NCBI RefSeq assembly: GCF_016595245.1
Contig: NZ_JAENHM010000046.1
Coordinates: forward strand, 73,207 to 137,206
DNA from: Azospirillum endophyticum
Lineage (GTDB): Bacteria > Pseudomonadota > Alphaproteobacteria > Azospirillales > Azospirillaceae
Length of the DNA: 64,000 nucleotides
Reading direction: 5' to 3'
The position numbers were made by a program, and so were the translations under genes. Below are positions 37,547-47,747 of this stretch, in pieces. A model generated the notes under the pieces. It was given only the letters and a program-made list of their open reading frames with translations. It was not told where the DNA came from and searched no databases. Position 1 is the first letter of the stretch, and each line of letters starts with the position of its first letter.

Positions 37547-37556
37547 GTCTTCTTCC
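37529..37556 (+). promoter_or_regulatory. mRNA hairpin spanning the precursor stop codon
   Basis: GAAGAAAGAC at 37531-37540 pairs with GTCTTCTTC at 37547-37555 with one bulged A; the TAA is in the loop. Between precursor and ligase such a hairpin could stabilise the precursor message or reduce read-through, giving more substrate than enzyme. Confidence 0.5.
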
Positions 37557-37593
37557 AGTTCTGTTCCGGCCTATGGCGGGATGGACTAAGATT

Positions 37594-38634
37594 ATGACAA
37601 TACTGATTGTTGCAAGTGACGAAGACTCGTGGACCGCGAATGCGGTCCACGAGTCCCTTTTGGCGGATGGTGCGGACGCTGTACGCCTCGTAACGGAGCA
37701 TTTTCCGCTGTCGCTCCGAATGGTTGCCCATTGCGGCAATACAGGGGAGAACGCACAGCTGTTCATAGACGGGCGAATGGTCGATCTTGCCTCGGTGTCG
37801 GCTGTGTGGCACCGCCGCTGGAGGACTGCGGCAACGGTGACGTCGCTCGCCATTCCAGACGATGTCCGGCAAGGAATCCAGCGTGAAAGCGCCGCTTCCC
37901 TGGAGGGCGTCATCGGCGCGCTTCCCTGCTTTCATCTGGATCAGCCCGCGGCCATCGCACGGGCCAGGAACAGGCCTTTGCAACTCGTGCTGGCGCGGCA
38001 ACTCGGAATCGACATTCCTCGCACGCTCACGACAAACAGTCCACAGGATGCGCTGAGCTTCTTCGACGACTGCAACGGCGATGTGATCGTGAAGATGCTA
38101 TCGTCCTTCAGTGTTCGCGATGAAAGTGGCCACGATAAAGTCGTCATGACGAACCGCGTCACTTCCGAACATCTTCGTAAGATTGATACGCTATCGACAT
38201 GTCCGATGACGTTTCAGGAGCGCATCCAGAAGTCCATGGAATTGCGCATAACGGTGGTTGGGTACGAAATATTCGCAGCCTCAGTCGACTCCGGCCTCGA
38301 ACCGATGGCGGAGACGGATTTCCGTCGCGGCTTTGCAACGCTGAGCCAGCATTGGAAGCCTTACCGATTGCCACCGGAGTTCGCAGGGAAGCTGCTCGCA
38401 TTGATGGATGCGCTGCAAATGAATTACGGCGCGATCGATGTGATCGTCACCCCGGATGGCCGCTACGTGTTTCTGGAGGACAATCCGGTCGGGCAATTCG
38501 GGTGGGTTGAACACGCCACCGGCATGCCGATCGCCCGCACGATCGCCGGATTGCTCACCGGGCGCGTGCCGCGTCGGGTCGATCTGCCGACGGTTTCCTG
38601 CAATCTCGGGGATTTCGCGCGATCGACTGTTTGA
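37594..38634 (+). CDS. MvdC/MvdD-type ATP-grasp peptide ligase
   Basis: A 346-residue ATP-grasp enzyme of the graspetide class, which activates Asp/Glu side chains of a ribosomal peptide as acyl-phosphates and closes omega-ester or omega-amide rings. Family features: N-terminal strand ILIVASDEDSWT, VSAVWHRRWRT (the MvdC/D WxRR-type motif), FQERIQKSMELRITVVGYEIFAASVDS, and Mg/ATP residues in YGAIDVIVTPDGRYVFLEDNPVGQF with E and N conserved. The start at MTILIV (37594) fits the family; ATG 37573 is possible, and both have weak Shine-Dalgarno sites. Codon use is less GC-rich than in the surroundings. Lone ligase: microviridin loci have two (ester, amide), so a single bond type or one bifunctional enzyme is expected. 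Confidence 0.88.
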   Translation: MTILIVASDEDSWTANAVHESLLADGADAVRLVTEHFPLSLRMVAHCGNTGENAQLFIDGRMVDLASVSAVWHRRWRTAATVTSLAIPDDVRQGIQRESAASLEGVIGALPCFHLDQPAAIARARNRPLQLVLARQLGIDIPRTLTTNSPQDALSFFDDCNGDVIVKMLSSFSVRDESGHDKVVMTNRVTSEHLRKIDTLSTCPMTFQERIQKSMELRITVVGYEIFAASVDSGLEPMAETDFRRGFATLSQHWKPYRLPPEFAGKLLALMDALQMNYGAIDVIVTPDGRYVFLEDNPVGQFGWVEHATGMPIARTIAGLLTGRVPRRVDLPTVSCNLGDFARSTV

Positions 38635-38679
38635 CCAATATTCGGAAAAAACCGAAGGCGCCCGCATATTTCAAGAACC

Positions 38680-39783
38680 ATGCGACGACGGATCTCGCTC
38701 TGCTTGTCACAGGCGGGCCAATCGGGAGATCTTCACGTGGACACATCAGCTCTTGCGACAAGCGGACAGTGGCTACCCCATAGCCAGGCTGTTTCCCGGC
38801 TCTCCGGATTGACCGACGACGATGTGGACGAATTGTTGTCCGGGGGAATCGGCGGTCGCGGGACGCCATTCATCGTCACGGACGCCATGGCCGATTGGTC
38901 CTGCATGCAATGGTCATTCGACTGGTTCAAGAAGACCTATGGCGAAACGATCGTAATCACGTCAGCGTCTTTTGAATCCGATATCCGTATGCGTGGACGT
39001 CTGTCGGACTACATCGACTACATCACTGAAGACGGTGATTTACGCGGTCGTGTGCCGAAGAACTTTTCCTATGTCGGGACGGAATGCCAACCGGACAATG
39101 ATGGGGCAGGCGATGCGCCTGCTGGGCCGCAGTATCTGGTTTCCTGGGACCTCGAAAACATCAGCAGCATCGGTGACCACTTCCACCAACCTTATTTCAT
39201 GCAAGATCGGAATTTGCTGGACAGGCTGATGCCGGAGACAAGGCGGGCGTTCTTCAACAAGCACACATTCGCCTTCATCGGGGCAAAGGGGTCGCTGTCG
39301 CAGTTGCATAATGATCATGATCACACGCATTCATATCTGGCGCAGATTCTCGGCAGAAAAAAGCTGGTCCTATTCTCACCGGCGGAAGCCGAACTGGTCG
39401 CCGAGATGGACCCGTTCGGATTCACGGTGGGTGGGACGGGACTCGATCCGCGAAACCCAGATAAGGACAAGTTTCCCCGGTTCATGGAAACGACCCCGTT
39501 CGAATGCGTCATCGAACCGGGCGACCTGCTGTTCCTTCCATCCGGCTGGCTGCATTGCGCCTATGGATTGACGGCCGGCATCAGTGTTGCCAGGGACAGT
39601 GTCGATCGCTGGAACTTCGGAAGGTGGTTCCAATCGATGGCCATCACCAATCTGCCCAAACTGGCGTCGCGCGTCGTCCAACATCCAAGCCTGCAAGGAG
39701 AGGGCATAGCGCCCCCCTGGTTGGATCGGGTGCGCAGCGACCCTTATCTCTTGTCGCTTCTCAGCACCTGTTACCGTCCATGA
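38680..39783 (+). CDS. JmjC/cupin-like putative Fe(II)/2-oxoglutarate oxygenase
   Basis: A 367-residue protein (348 if a GTG at 38737, preceded by GGGAG, is the start). It resembles cupin_8/JmjC hydroxylases related to factor-inhibiting-HIF: a HxD-type iron site in SQLHNDHDHTHSYLAQILG, GRKKLVLFSPAEAEL as the following strand, and the distal histidine in GDLLFLPSGWLHCAYGL. The N-terminal half has the GGRGTPFIVTDAMADWSCMQWS segment seen in the family. It sits in the graspetide-like cluster 45 bases after the ligase and overlaps the next gene (ATGA). Likely hydroxylates the peptide or an associated protein; this role is inferred from position. Confidence 0.75.
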   Translation: MRRRISLCLSQAGQSGDLHVDTSALATSGQWLPHSQAVSRLSGLTDDDVDELLSGGIGGRGTPFIVTDAMADWSCMQWSFDWFKKTYGETIVITSASFESDIRMRGRLSDYIDYITEDGDLRGRVPKNFSYVGTECQPDNDGAGDAPAGPQYLVSWDLENISSIGDHFHQPYFMQDRNLLDRLMPETRRAFFNKHTFAFIGAKGSLSQLHNDHDHTHSYLAQILGRKKLVLFSPAEAELVAEMDPFGFTVGGTGLDPRNPDKDKFPRFMETTPFECVIEPGDLLFLPSGWLHCAYGLTAGISVARDSVDRWNFGRWFQSMAITNLPKLASRVVQHPSLQGEGIAPPWLDRVRSDPYLLSLLSTCYRP

Positions 39784-40793
39784 CCCGGGCTCCCACCGCC
39801 TATGTCCGGAACCTCCGGCGGCGTACGAAGGATGAGCTTCGTCTGCGGTTCGAGCATCTCCTGTTCGGCTGCCTCGCCGAATTGGGGTTTGATGTCGTCG
39901 AACAATCCTGGTCTCCGGACGACCCGGAGCCTTGGCTGCGTGATCGGCACCGAAGCGGCGATGCTCGTCCGGTGATTCTCTACGAGCATTTGTCGAGGAA
40001 CCAGAAGCCGGATGGCGATGCCTATTACATGGAAATGTATTTGAACGGTACCTTCACGCTGGATCGTGATGGCTGGGGACCGTTTCAGGCAAGCATGCGC
40101 AATATGCCGGACATCAGCCATGTGAACTCGGCTGACAGCGTCGCCTATTGTGCCGAGTTGAGCGAGACATGGGTGAGAAGCGGAGAATCGAAATATTCCC
40201 AGCCGACTCCAAAAACCATCTCGGCGCCGCAGGGATACATATTCCTACCGCTTCAACTGAGCGCGGATGACGCAATCGTCTGCCATTCCGAAATCGGCGT
40301 TTCCGAGTTTCTGCATCAGGTCGCCGCCTGGGCCGTCAGAACGGACAGGCCCCTCGTGATAAAGCTGCATCCTTACAATGATGACCCGGCGGTTGCCGAT
40401 GCCGTGCGATTTTGGACGCAAAAGTCAAACATCTATCAATCACAAGAGAACGTTCATAGCTTGATCTGCCAAGCTGCGGGTATCATTACAATTAATTCGG
40501 GCTGTGGGTTCGAGGCACTGGTTCATGGAAAGCCGGTCGTAACGTTTGGGCAATGTGATTACAAGTGGGTTACATTTATGGGTTTGGGCGTCAATCTTGA
40601 TCTGGCGGCTGCATACATTGATGGTTACAGTCCTGAGCAGAGGATGCGAGCCTATAATTGGGTAAATTATTACCTGACGGAACATGCCCTCGACGTGAGA
40701 GGGGAGGCTTGGGCGGCCACGGGCGCTCGCTTGAAGAGCCGTCTCGGACGAATCCTCCTTCCCGTGTCTGAGGGACTTTCCGAGAGAGGATAG
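39780..40793 (+). CDS. Capsule-biosynthesis-like protein, putative glycosyltransferase
   Basis: A 337-residue protein whose C-terminal half resembles the Capsule_synth (KpsS/KpsC-like) family: PLVIKLHPYN near residue 203, then INSGCGFEALVHGKPVVTFGQCDYK near 240, the pattern of a GT-B donor site in Kdo-type transferases. The N-terminal half contains no known domain. The ATG at 39780 overlaps the oxygenase TGA (ATGA), so the two are coupled. In capsule loci the family acts on lipid-linked glycans; here no other capsule gene is present, so it may glycosylate the peptide. That is a guess. Lower GC than the flanking region. Confidence 0.6.
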   Translation: MTRAPTAYVRNLRRRTKDELRLRFEHLLFGCLAELGFDVVEQSWSPDDPEPWLRDRHRSGDARPVILYEHLSRNQKPDGDAYYMEMYLNGTFTLDRDGWGPFQASMRNMPDISHVNSADSVAYCAELSETWVRSGESKYSQPTPKTISAPQGYIFLPLQLSADDAIVCHSEIGVSEFLHQVAAWAVRTDRPLVIKLHPYNDDPAVADAVRFWTQKSNIYQSQENVHSLICQAAGIITINSGCGFEALVHGKPVVTFGQCDYKWVTFMGLGVNLDLAAAYIDGYSPEQRMRAYNWVNYYLTEHALDVRGEAWAATGARLKSRLGRILLPVSEGLSERG

Positions 40794-40796
40794 ATC

Positions 40797-40922
40797 GTCT
40801 TGGGGCCATCGGGGGCGGCGCAGCTTCGAGTTCAACGCCTCGATGGCATTGGTAACCGGTATGATGATCTCCGGTACCGCCTTATGCCGGCGGCTTTCGA
40901 TGCCGACTTGGCAGGATCGAAA
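40797..40922 (-). pseudogene. Remnant of an IS256-family transposase
   Basis: Minus-strand translation gives VPEIIIPVTNAIEALNSKLRR, close to the (T)TNAIESLN.xLR signature near the C-terminus of IS256/Mutator transposases. Only ~40 residues remain and neither end of an insertion sequence is recognisable. It marks the right edge of the low-GC cluster. Confidence 0.65.
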
Positions 40923-40947
40923 GCTTCGGCATCCTGGCCCGCCCCCG

Positions 40948-41372
40948 TCAACGTCGTTTCACCCACTCCCGCATTTCGGGTTCGGCCGCGTAGACCTTGT
41001 CGATCCGGTCCTTCATCTGGGCCAAGCTGACCGGTTTCACGAGATACCCGTTGACCTGATGTTCCAGTGCGGTGCGGACCGTTTCGGCCTGGTTGTCGGC
41101 GGTCAGCATGATGAAGGGGGTCCGGTCCACCCCCTTCACCTTGATGTTGCGCATGCCCTGCAGGACCTGCAACCCGTTCATCGGTTTCATGTGGACGTCG
41201 CAGAAGACGATGTCCGGGCGGGTGCGGACGATCTCCATCAAGCCGTCCTTGCCGTTCGCCGCCTCTCCGATCGACCGCACGCCGATCTGGATCAGGATCT
41301 GGCGCAGAAGGCTGCGCGTGTAGACCTCGTCCTCGATCAGCAGGATCGAAAGCTTGTCGTAGGGCGTGTCGC

Positions 41373-41376
<4 letters not shown>
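40948..41376 (-). CDS. Single-domain response regulator (CheY-like)
   Basis: A 142-residue receiver domain: acidic pocket LIEDE at residues 13-17, phosphoacceptor D60 in DIVFCDVHMKPMNG, Thr in IMLTADN, and Lys in GYLVKPVS. No output domain, so it probably acts by protein contact. Its ATG overlaps the kinase TGA (ATGA), placing it as output or feedback element of that kinase. Confidence 0.93.
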
Positions 41377-44216
<2,840 letters not shown>

Positions 44217-44262
44217 GATTCGGCCTTTTCGCCCGTCATCGCGTCTTTCAGGGTCCCGGCTT

Positions 44263-45339
44263 TCAGCGCAACGGCAGGGCGATGAGCAGACCGCCCTTCG
44301 TCCACAGCTCGTTCAGCCCGCGCTCCAGCTTCAGCGGCGTCTTCGGCCCGATGGTCGTCTCGAACACGTCGCCGTAATTGCCGACCTGGGCGATGATCCG
44401 GAAGGCCCAGGAATCGTCCAGCCCGAGAGGAGCGCCGAAGCCCGGCACCATGCCGACGAGACGCAGGACGCGGGTGGCCTCGCTGTTGCGCATCTCCTCG
44501 ACGTTGCGTCGCGAGACCCCCAGCTCCTCGGCCTCGATCATCGCGGCCAGCGTCCAGCGCATCGCCTCCACCCACGCATCGTCGCCCTTGCGGACCAGCG
44601 GGCCGAGCGGTTCCTTGGAGATGCGCTGGCGCACCACCAGATGCTCGTCGGGATTGGGCATCTCCATCACCCGCAGCGCGGCGAGCGCGGCGGAGTCCGA
44701 GGTCATGACGTCGCATTCGCCCGACCGGTAGCTGGCGATCATCTCGTTCAGCGGCCCCTTGGGGACCGGCCGGTAGGCGATCCCGAGGGTGCGGAAATGT
44801 TCGGCGAGGTTGGTTTCCGACGTCGTGCCGCGCTGGAAGCAGATGGACAGCCCGGCCATCTGCCGGACCGTACGGACGTTCAGCGCGCGGCGGGTCAGGA
44901 AGCCCTGCCCGTCGTAATAGCTGATCCCCACCGGCTGGAAGCCGCCGGCGGCCAGCCGGCTCAAGGTGATCGTCGTGCTGCGGCTCAGCAGGTCGATATC
45001 GCCGCTGGCCAGCCGCCGCAACCCCTCGGCGGTGGTGGCGGGAACGAACACCACCTTGTCGGCGTCGCCCAGCACGGCGGCGGCGGCGGCCCGGCAGAAG
45101 TCGACGTCGAAGCCCCGCCATTGCCCGTCGGGACCCGGCATGGAGAAGCCGGCGACGCCGGTGCTCACGCCGCAGCGGATGGCTCCGCGCTCCCTGACCG
45201 CGGCCATGGTCGACGAGACCGGTGCGGCCGGCGGGGCGGCTTCCTGGCTCAAGGCCGGCGCGGCCGGGGCGGAGAGAAGAGCCAGCGCGACCAGGGCGGT
45301 CCCAAGCGCGGTCCGCAGACGAAACGGTTTCAGGAACAT
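44263..45339 (-). CDS. Amino-acid-type periplasmic binding protein
   Basis: A 358-residue SBP family 3 protein of the AapJ/BztA type. A signal peptide (residues ~1-32, ending ALSQEA) precedes VRERGAIRCGVSTGVAGFSMPGPDGQWRGFDVDFCRA; later YRSGECDVMTSDSAALAAL and GNYGDVFE fit the general L-amino acid binding family. The ATG at 45339 is chosen for the signal peptide; the frame extends upstream. The kinase starts 46 bases downstream, and no ABC permease or ATPase is in this operon. It could therefore be the ligand-binding input of the kinase rather than a transport component. Confidence 0.85.
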   Translation of the reverse strand: MFLKPFRLRTALGTALVALALLSAPAAPALSQEAAPPAAPVSSTMAAVRERGAIRCGVSTGVAGFSMPGPDGQWRGFDVDFCRAAAAAVLGDADKVVFVPATTAEGLRRLASGDIDLLSRSTTITLSRLAAGGFQPVGISYYDGQGFLTRRALNVRTVRQMAGLSICFQRGTTSETNLAEHFRTLGIAYRPVPKGPLNEMIASYRSGECDVMTSDSAALAALRVMEMPNPDEHLVVRQRISKEPLGPLVRKGDDAWVEAMRWTLAAMIEAEELGVSRRNVEEMRNSEATRVLRLVGMVPGFGAPLGLDDSWAFRIIAQVGNYGDVFETTIGPKTPLKLERGLNELWTKGGLLIALPLR

Positions 45340-45497
45340 GTCGGTTTGCGGGTCCCTGCTTGGCTCATTCTGCGGTCTGATCGGAGCCCGTGCCGGGACC
45401 GACCCATGGACACAACCCTCCTTCCGGTTAAGGCGGCGTTTACGCGGTGACGATCGATCACGGACGGTGGCCATCCGCCGGGCATGAGGCGGACAGC

Positions 45498-45529
45498 GAA
45501 AGGGCCCGCGGTTCCCCGCGGGCCCTTTC
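45498..45529. terminator. Rho-independent-type hairpin
   Basis: Perfect 14-bp stem GAAAGGGCCCGCGG / CCGCGGGCCCTTTC with a TTCC loop, in the gap downstream of the aldo/keto reductase (minus strand) and upstream of the binding protein. Only short T/A runs flank it, so termination strength is uncertain. Confidence 0.75.
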
Positions 45530-45556
45530 CAGTCAGGCGGTCGGCCGGTCAGGCAG

Positions 45557-46612
45557 TCAGCCGGCTTCGGCCGCCGAGGAGGCGCTCCACAGGTTGATGC
45601 CGGCGTCGGCGACGGCGTGGGTATCGATCTCCGCCAGCTCCTCCGGCGTGAAGGACAGGCTGTTCAGCGCGTCCAGCGAGTTGTCGAGCTGCTCGACGTT
45701 GCGGGCGCCGATCAGGGCGGAGGTCACGCGCGGGTCGCGCAGCACCCAGGCGATGGCCATCTGCGCCAGCGTCTGGCCGCGCCGCTTGGCGATGGCGTCG
45801 AGCGCGCGGATGCGCTCCAGATTCTCCGCCGACAGGAAGTTGGCGCGCAGCGTCCCGCCCTTGGCGGCGCGGGCGTCGGCCGGCTGGCCGCCGAGATACT
45901 TGTTGGTCAGCATGCCCTGGGCCAACGGCGAGAAGGCGATGCAGCCCATGCCGAGATCGTCCAGCGTGTCGAGCAGCCCGCCCTCGCCCTTGCCTTCCAC
46001 CCAGCGGTTCAGCATCGAGTAGGAGGGCTGGTGGATCAGGCAGGGGGTGCCGAGCTGGCGGAGGATCCCGGCCGCCCGCCGCGTCATCTCCGGCGAGTAG
46101 GAGGAGATGCCGACATAGAGCGCCTTGCCCTGGCGGACGATGTGGTCGAGCGCGCCCATCGTCTCCTCCAGCGGGGTGCGGGGATCGACGCGGTGCGAAT
46201 AGAAGATGTCGACGTAGTCGAGGCCCATCCGGGTCAGGCTCTGGTCCAGGCTGGAGACCAGATACTTGCGCGAACCCCAGTTGCCGTAGGGGCCGGGCCA
46301 CATCTCGTAGCCGGCCTTGGTCGAGATGACCATCTGGTCACGGTAGGGGCGGAAATCGGTGGCGAGGATGCGGCCGAAATTCTCCTCGGCCGAGCCCGGC
46401 GGCGGGCCGTAGTTGTTGGCGAGGTCGAAATGGGTGACGCCGCGGTCGAAGGCCCGGCGCAGCACGGCGCGCCCGGTGGCGAACACGTCGGTGCCGCCGA
46501 AATTCTGCCAAAGCCCCAGCGAAATGGCCGGCAGGTCGAGCCCGCTGCGGCCGGTGCGGCGATAGCTCATGCCCTCGTAACGCTGGTCGGCGGCAAGATA
46601 GGGCGGTTGCAT
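45557..46612 (-). CDS. Aldo/keto reductase, YghZ/L-glyceraldehyde-3-phosphate reductase-like
   Basis: A 351-residue AKR. Catalytic Tyr in FDLANNYGPPPGSAEENFG, Lys in ISTKAGYEMWPGPYG and His in YVDIFYSHRVDP are visible; GYEMWPGPYGNWGSRKYL is typical of the YghZ (AKR14) group, which reduces short-chain aldehydes such as methylglyoxal with NADPH. I use the ATG at 46612 instead of the upstream 46678 because the conserved part begins there. A perfect TGATATATCA palindrome lies 28 bases upstream (46640-46649). Confidence 0.93.
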   Translation of the reverse strand: MQPPYLAADQRYEGMSYRRTGRSGLDLPAISLGLWQNFGGTDVFATGRAVLRRAFDRGVTHFDLANNYGPPPGSAEENFGRILATDFRPYRDQMVISTKAGYEMWPGPYGNWGSRKYLVSSLDQSLTRMGLDYVDIFYSHRVDPRTPLEETMGALDHIVRQGKALYVGISSYSPEMTRRAAGILRQLGTPCLIHQPSYSMLNRWVEGKGEGGLLDTLDDLGMGCIAFSPLAQGMLTNKYLGGQPADARAAKGGTLRANFLSAENLERIRALDAIAKRRGQTLAQMAIAWVLRDPRVTSALIGARNVEQLDNSLDALNSLSFTPEELAEIDTHAVADAGINLWSASSAAEAG

Positions 46613-46639
46613 GGCGTTTTCTCCCGATGTGATTCTAAG

Positions 46640-46649
46640 TGATATATCA
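46640..46649. promoter_or_regulatory. Short palindrome upstream of the aldo/keto reductase
   Basis: TGATATATCA, a perfect 10-bp palindrome 28 bases before the reductase ATG, in an AT-rich patch. It may be an operator or part of the -10 region. Confidence 0.35.
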
Positions 46650-46690
46650 GCATAGGGCGGGGGTGGGGCGGCGCGCAATGGGCCGACCGG

Positions 46691-47605
46691 TCATATCACT
46701 CTGGGGAGTCCGGTTGGCGGGGCGCAGACCTGCTTCATGCAGCCGCGCAGCCAGCGGTGGGCCGGGTCGGCGTCCAGCCGCGGGTGCCACAGCAGGGAGA
46801 CGGTGACCTCCGGGGCGGGGAAGGGCAGGGCGAAGCCGTGGAGGCCGGCGCGCAAGCCGGCGCTGTGCCGGTCGGGGACGCTGACGATCAGGTCGGTGCC
46901 GCGCACCAGCGCCAGCGCCGCGGCGAAGCCGCCGACCGTCGCCACCACCCGGCGCTTCAGCCCCAGCCGCTCCAGCGCTTCGTCGACCAGCCCGCGGTCG
47001 TCGCCGCGCCGCGATACCAGGACATGCCGGCCGCCGGCGTAGCGGGCGGCGGTGATCTCGCCGCCGGTCAGGGGATGGCCGGCGCGGACGACGCCGATGA
47101 AGCGGTCGTGGAACAGGGCCTGGACCCGCAGTTCCGGTCCGCTGTCGCTGGCGACGACCCCGGTTTCCAGGTCGACCGAGCCGTCGCGCAAGGGTCCGCT
47201 GTCCTTGTCCGGCTTGGCCAGGAAACGGATGCGGACGCCGGGAGCCTCCCGGGCGACGAGGGTGAGCAGGGCGGCGCCGTAGCTTTCGACGAAGCCGTCG
47301 CTGGTCCGCAGGGTGAAGGTCCTGGCGAGCTGGTTCAGGTCGAGATTCTCCGCCGGGCGCAGCGCCGCTTCCGCTTCCTGCACCAGCAGCCGCACCCGGT
47401 CGCGCAGGGCGAGCGCGCGCGGCGTGGGGACGAGGCCGCGTCCCGCCCTGACCAGCAGCGGGTCGCCGGTCGCCTCGCGCAGCCGCGCCAGAGCCCGGCT
47501 CATCGCCGACGGGCTGAGCCGCAGCCGCCGCGCCGCGCCGGCGACGCTGCCCTCCGCCAGCAGGGCGTCCAGGGTGACGAGCATGTTGAGGTCGGGCACG
47601 GTCAT
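46691..47605 (-). CDS. LysR-family transcriptional regulator
   Basis: A 304-residue LTTR with HTH DLNMLVTLDALLAEGSVAGAARRLRLSPSAMSRALARLREATGDPLLVR and a PBP-like effector domain. The ATG at 47605 starts the conserved part. It is divergent from the MFS exporter at 47748, sharing a ~140 bp gap, so it probably controls that gene and itself. Confidence 0.92.
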   Translation of the reverse strand: MTVPDLNMLVTLDALLAEGSVAGAARRLRLSPSAMSRALARLREATGDPLLVRAGRGLVPTPRALALRDRVRLLVQEAEAALRPAENLDLNQLARTFTLRTSDGFVESYGAALLTLVAREAPGVRIRFLAKPDKDSGPLRDGSVDLETGVVASDSGPELRVQALFHDRFIGVVRAGHPLTGGEITAARYAGGRHVLVSRRGDDRGLVDEALERLGLKRRVVATVGGFAAALALVRGTDLIVSVPDRHSAGLRAGLHGFALPFPAPEVTVSLLWHPRLDADPAHRWLRGCMKQVCAPPTGLPRVI

Positions 47606-47747
47606 GCGCCGGATCCTACCATGCTTCCTGCCATCGGCGCCGCCGGGACATGGCGTCGGATGCACGAATACAGTGCGACCGCTGCGCGTTCCGCCCTGTC
47701 CGCCCACGCCCTAGCCTTGGTGCCTGTCTTTGAAAAGGAGAGGTGTC

